Assembly: GCA_035500675.1 (NCBI GenBank)
Contig: DATJXA010000020.1
Coordinates: 1-8,614 of the forward strand
Source: JAGVPT01 sp035500675
Lineage (GTDB): Bacteria > Bacteroidota > Ignavibacteria > UBA10030 > UBA8401
Direction of reading: 5' to 3'
DNA: 8,614 nt
The notes under the pieces are model-generated. The model was not told the origin of the DNA, did not search any database, and worked only from the letters and a program-made list of their open reading frames with translations. Below are positions 7,652 through 8,614 of this stretch, piece by piece (within the stretch, counting starts at the first letter, position 1; each line of letters begins with the position of its first letter). The translations under genes and the position numbers were made by a program.

Positions 7652-7777
7652 GAGATGGCTATTCGAAGAAATGTCCGCAACGTAAGAAGTAATGCTGCAT
7701 CCAAAAATATTCCGATTTGTCCGGCAGATTTGAGAATTCAAACTGCAACATTACCGGTATCCTGATAGTGGCACGTT

Positions 7778-7810
7778 TTGGATGCCCGCTTAAAACATGC
7801 GGGGATGACG
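7778..7810 (+). repeat. 33-nt palindromic repeat, copy 1 (BIME-like pair)
   Basis: The unit begins TTGGATGCCCGC and ends GCGGGGATGACG. Its core CCCGC (7785-7789) pairs with GCGGG (7799-7803) around a 9-nt loop. It resembles the widespread GGAT-CCCGC...GCGGG-ATGACG intergenic repeats of many bacterial genomes. A second copy follows in inverted orientation. Confidence 0.65.
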
Positions 7811-7822
7811 CAAATTCGGGAG

Positions 7823-7855
7823 CGTCATTTCCGAATGATTTTATCGGGGATCCAA
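7823..7855 (-). repeat. 33-nt palindromic repeat, copy 2 (inverted)
   Basis: Read on the minus strand this begins TTGGATCCCCGA and ends CGGAAATGACG. It is the same length as copy 1 and matches it at 26 of 33 positions. The copies are 12 nt apart and meet at their ATGACG ends. This head-to-head layout is that of REP/BIME-type elements. Confidence 0.65.
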
Positions 7856-7884
7856 GATGAGTCATTTCCACAGCCCCCTTTTTG

Positions 7885-7913
7885 TTGCATTTTTCGTCTT
7901 TTCTCGCTATTTT
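7885..7913 (+). promoter_or_regulatory. Candidate promoter upstream of thrS
   Basis: TTGCAT at 7885-7890 and TATTTT at 7908-7913 are 17 nt apart; TATACT at 7913-7918 is an alternative -10. Transcription from here would cross the terminator at 7981-8015 before reaching thrS. Confidence 0.35.
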
Positions 7914-7980
7914 ATACTCAATATTTAGGAGCAACCACTGGCAGTGTCTCATTTCGTAGATCGATTGTGAAGAAGTGACC

Positions 7981-8015
7981 ATCGGAGTTTGCTCTCTCCG
8001 ATTTTTTTGTTTTTT
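7981..8015 (+). terminator. Intrinsic terminator just upstream of thrS (possible attenuator)
   Basis: ATCGGAG (7981-7987) pairs perfectly with CTCCGAT (7996-8002) around an 8-nt loop. Seven T follow (8002-8008), then G and six more T (8010-8015). The stem is only 7 bp but the T-tract is strong. It may end transcripts from the peptidase gene, or act as a conditional attenuator in the thrS leader. No T-box GGTGG-ACC motif and no threonine-rich leader peptide was found. Confidence 0.75.
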
Positions 8016-8028
8016 GGCGCCATAGTCA

Positions 8029-8614
8029 ATGAAAAAAATTGTGATCACATTTCCCGATGGTTCTAAAAAAGAGTTCGATGCTGGCGTGACCGGAAATCAG
8101 ATCGCCGAGAGTATCGGCCGCAGCCTTGCCAAGAACGCTCTGTCTATTTCCGTCGACGGCGAAGTGTGGGATCTAAGCAGGCCGATCAACCACGACTCCT
8201 CGATTGTTATCCATACGTGGGATTCACCCGAAGGAAAAGCGACGTACTGGCATAGTTCAGCGCATCTGATGGCAGAAGCGATCGAATCACTTTTTCCGGG
8301 GACCAAGTTCGGCATCGGCCCCGCGATCGAGAACGGGTTCTATTACGATATTGACATGGGCGATCATTCGCTCACAAACGAAGACCTTGTCGCTATCGAG
8401 TCGAAAATGAAGGAACTTTCCGCGAGAGATGCATCGTACAATCGCGAGGAAGTTTCATGGGACAAAGCAGTAGACTATTTCAAAAAGAAGGGCGATCAAT
8501 ACAAACTCGAATTGCTGAACGAATTTAAGAACGAATCGATCAGCATGTACCACCAGGGGAATTTCACGGACCTCTGTTACGGTCCGCACATTCCATCGAC
8601 GGGGAAAATCAAAT
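8029..8614 (+). CDS. thrS: Threonyl-tRNA synthetase, N-terminal 195 residues (runs off right edge)
   Basis: The first 195 codons of the class II synthetase that attaches threonine to tRNA-Thr. Residues 1-62 form the TGS domain (MKKIVITFPDGSKKEF). The editing (SAD) domain follows, with the metal-binding-like residues of the E. coli enzyme: H75 and H79 in HSSAH, C183 and H187 in DLCYGPH (E. coli H73, H77, C182, H186). The enzyme should therefore clear mis-charged Ser-tRNA-Thr. The catalytic core lies beyond the window. ATG 8029 fits the family's N-terminus. No SD is present; the start is preceded by the T-tract of a terminator and GGCGCC, unlike the window's other intact plus-strand genes, which have clear SDs. 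In many bacteria thrS leads an infC-rpmI-rplT group; what follows here is not visible. Confidence 0.97.
   Translation, partial: MKKIVITFPDGSKKEFDAGVTGNQIAESIGRSLAKNALSISVDGEVWDLSRPINHDSSIVIHTWDSPEGKATYWHSSAHLMAEAIESLFPGTKFGIGPAIENGFYYDIDMGDHSLTNEDLVAIESKMKELSARDASYNREEVSWDKAVDYFKKKGDQYKLELLNEFKNESISMYHQGNFTDLCYGPHIPSTGKIK

Larger units (their letters stand above)
7652..8028 (+). other. Intergenic region with repeat pair and thrS leader
   Basis: This 377-nt gap holds no convincing gene. From left to right it contains about 125 nt without features apart from a small TTTGA-GAAT-TCAAA dyad, a pair of inverted 33-nt repeats (7778-7855), a possible promoter (7885-7913), a short leader with AGGAG at 7927-7931, an intrinsic terminator (7981-8015), and the SD-less thrS start. 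An open frame at 7778-7978 runs through the repeats and is unlikely to be a gene. Confidence 0.7.

Noticed and set aside
7160..7741. 193-codon minus-strand frame over the end of the peptidase gene
   Set aside because: Covers the catalytic domain coding region on the other strand; no family resemblance.
7944..7970. Eight-codon leader peptide starting GTG, 12 nt after AGGAG, ahead of the thrS terminator
   Set aside because: It contains no threonine codons and the SD spacing is long, so classical amino-acid attenuation is not supported.
7778..7978. 66-codon plus-strand frame ending just before the terminator
   Set aside because: Starts with TTG inside a 33-nt palindromic repeat and runs through a second copy; most likely chance.
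7920..8028. T-box riboswitch upstream of thrS
   Set aside because: No GGTGG-ACC type T-box motif or specifier-loop architecture can be found.

Overview
The window holds six protein-coding genes, two cut by its edges, and reads as ordinary chromosome of a Gram-negative bacterium. Intermediate GC, an A/Q signal-peptide junction on a dipeptidyl-peptidase IV-like enzyme, a fused trehalose-6-phosphate synthase/phosphatase and a mix of genes with and without Shine-Dalgarno (SD) sites suggest the Bacteroidota/Chlorobiota/Ignavibacteriota side of the FCB group. This is an inference from gene content, not a firm placement.

Left part (1-3560, minus strand): a compact osmotic-stress operon. In transcription order it has an MscS-type mechanosensitive channel, a bifunctional OtsA-OtsB fusion that makes trehalose, and the start of a DUF5752-like gene that runs off the left edge. 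The channel's last codons contain the SD of the trehalose gene, with a 4-nt gap between stop and start. One gene would release solutes on down-shock and the next would make the main compatible solute on up-shock.

Middle (3561-4595): about 1 kb without a convincing gene, between the leftward operon and a rightward response-regulator gene. It holds several inverted repeats, including a 122-bp MITE-like element with nested terminal inverted repeats (4263-4384) and a 68-nt nested hairpin (3909-3976).

Right part (4596-8614, plus strand): a response regulator whose C-terminal half is helical and carries an H-box-like HDxxN motif; a secreted S9B dipeptidyl peptidase with a complete catalytic triad; a 377-nt gap with two inverted copies of a 33-nt palindromic repeat and a strong intrinsic terminator; and the first 195 codons of threonyl-tRNA synthetase. 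The terminator ends only 13 nt before the thrS start codon, which suggests attenuation of thrS or a terminator for a short upstream transcript.

No rRNA, tRNA, CRISPR array or intact transposase was seen. No clearly new defence or mobile system is visible. The best leads are the thrS leader, the response regulator's C-terminal domain, the channel-trehalose-DUF5752 linkage and the small repeat elements.
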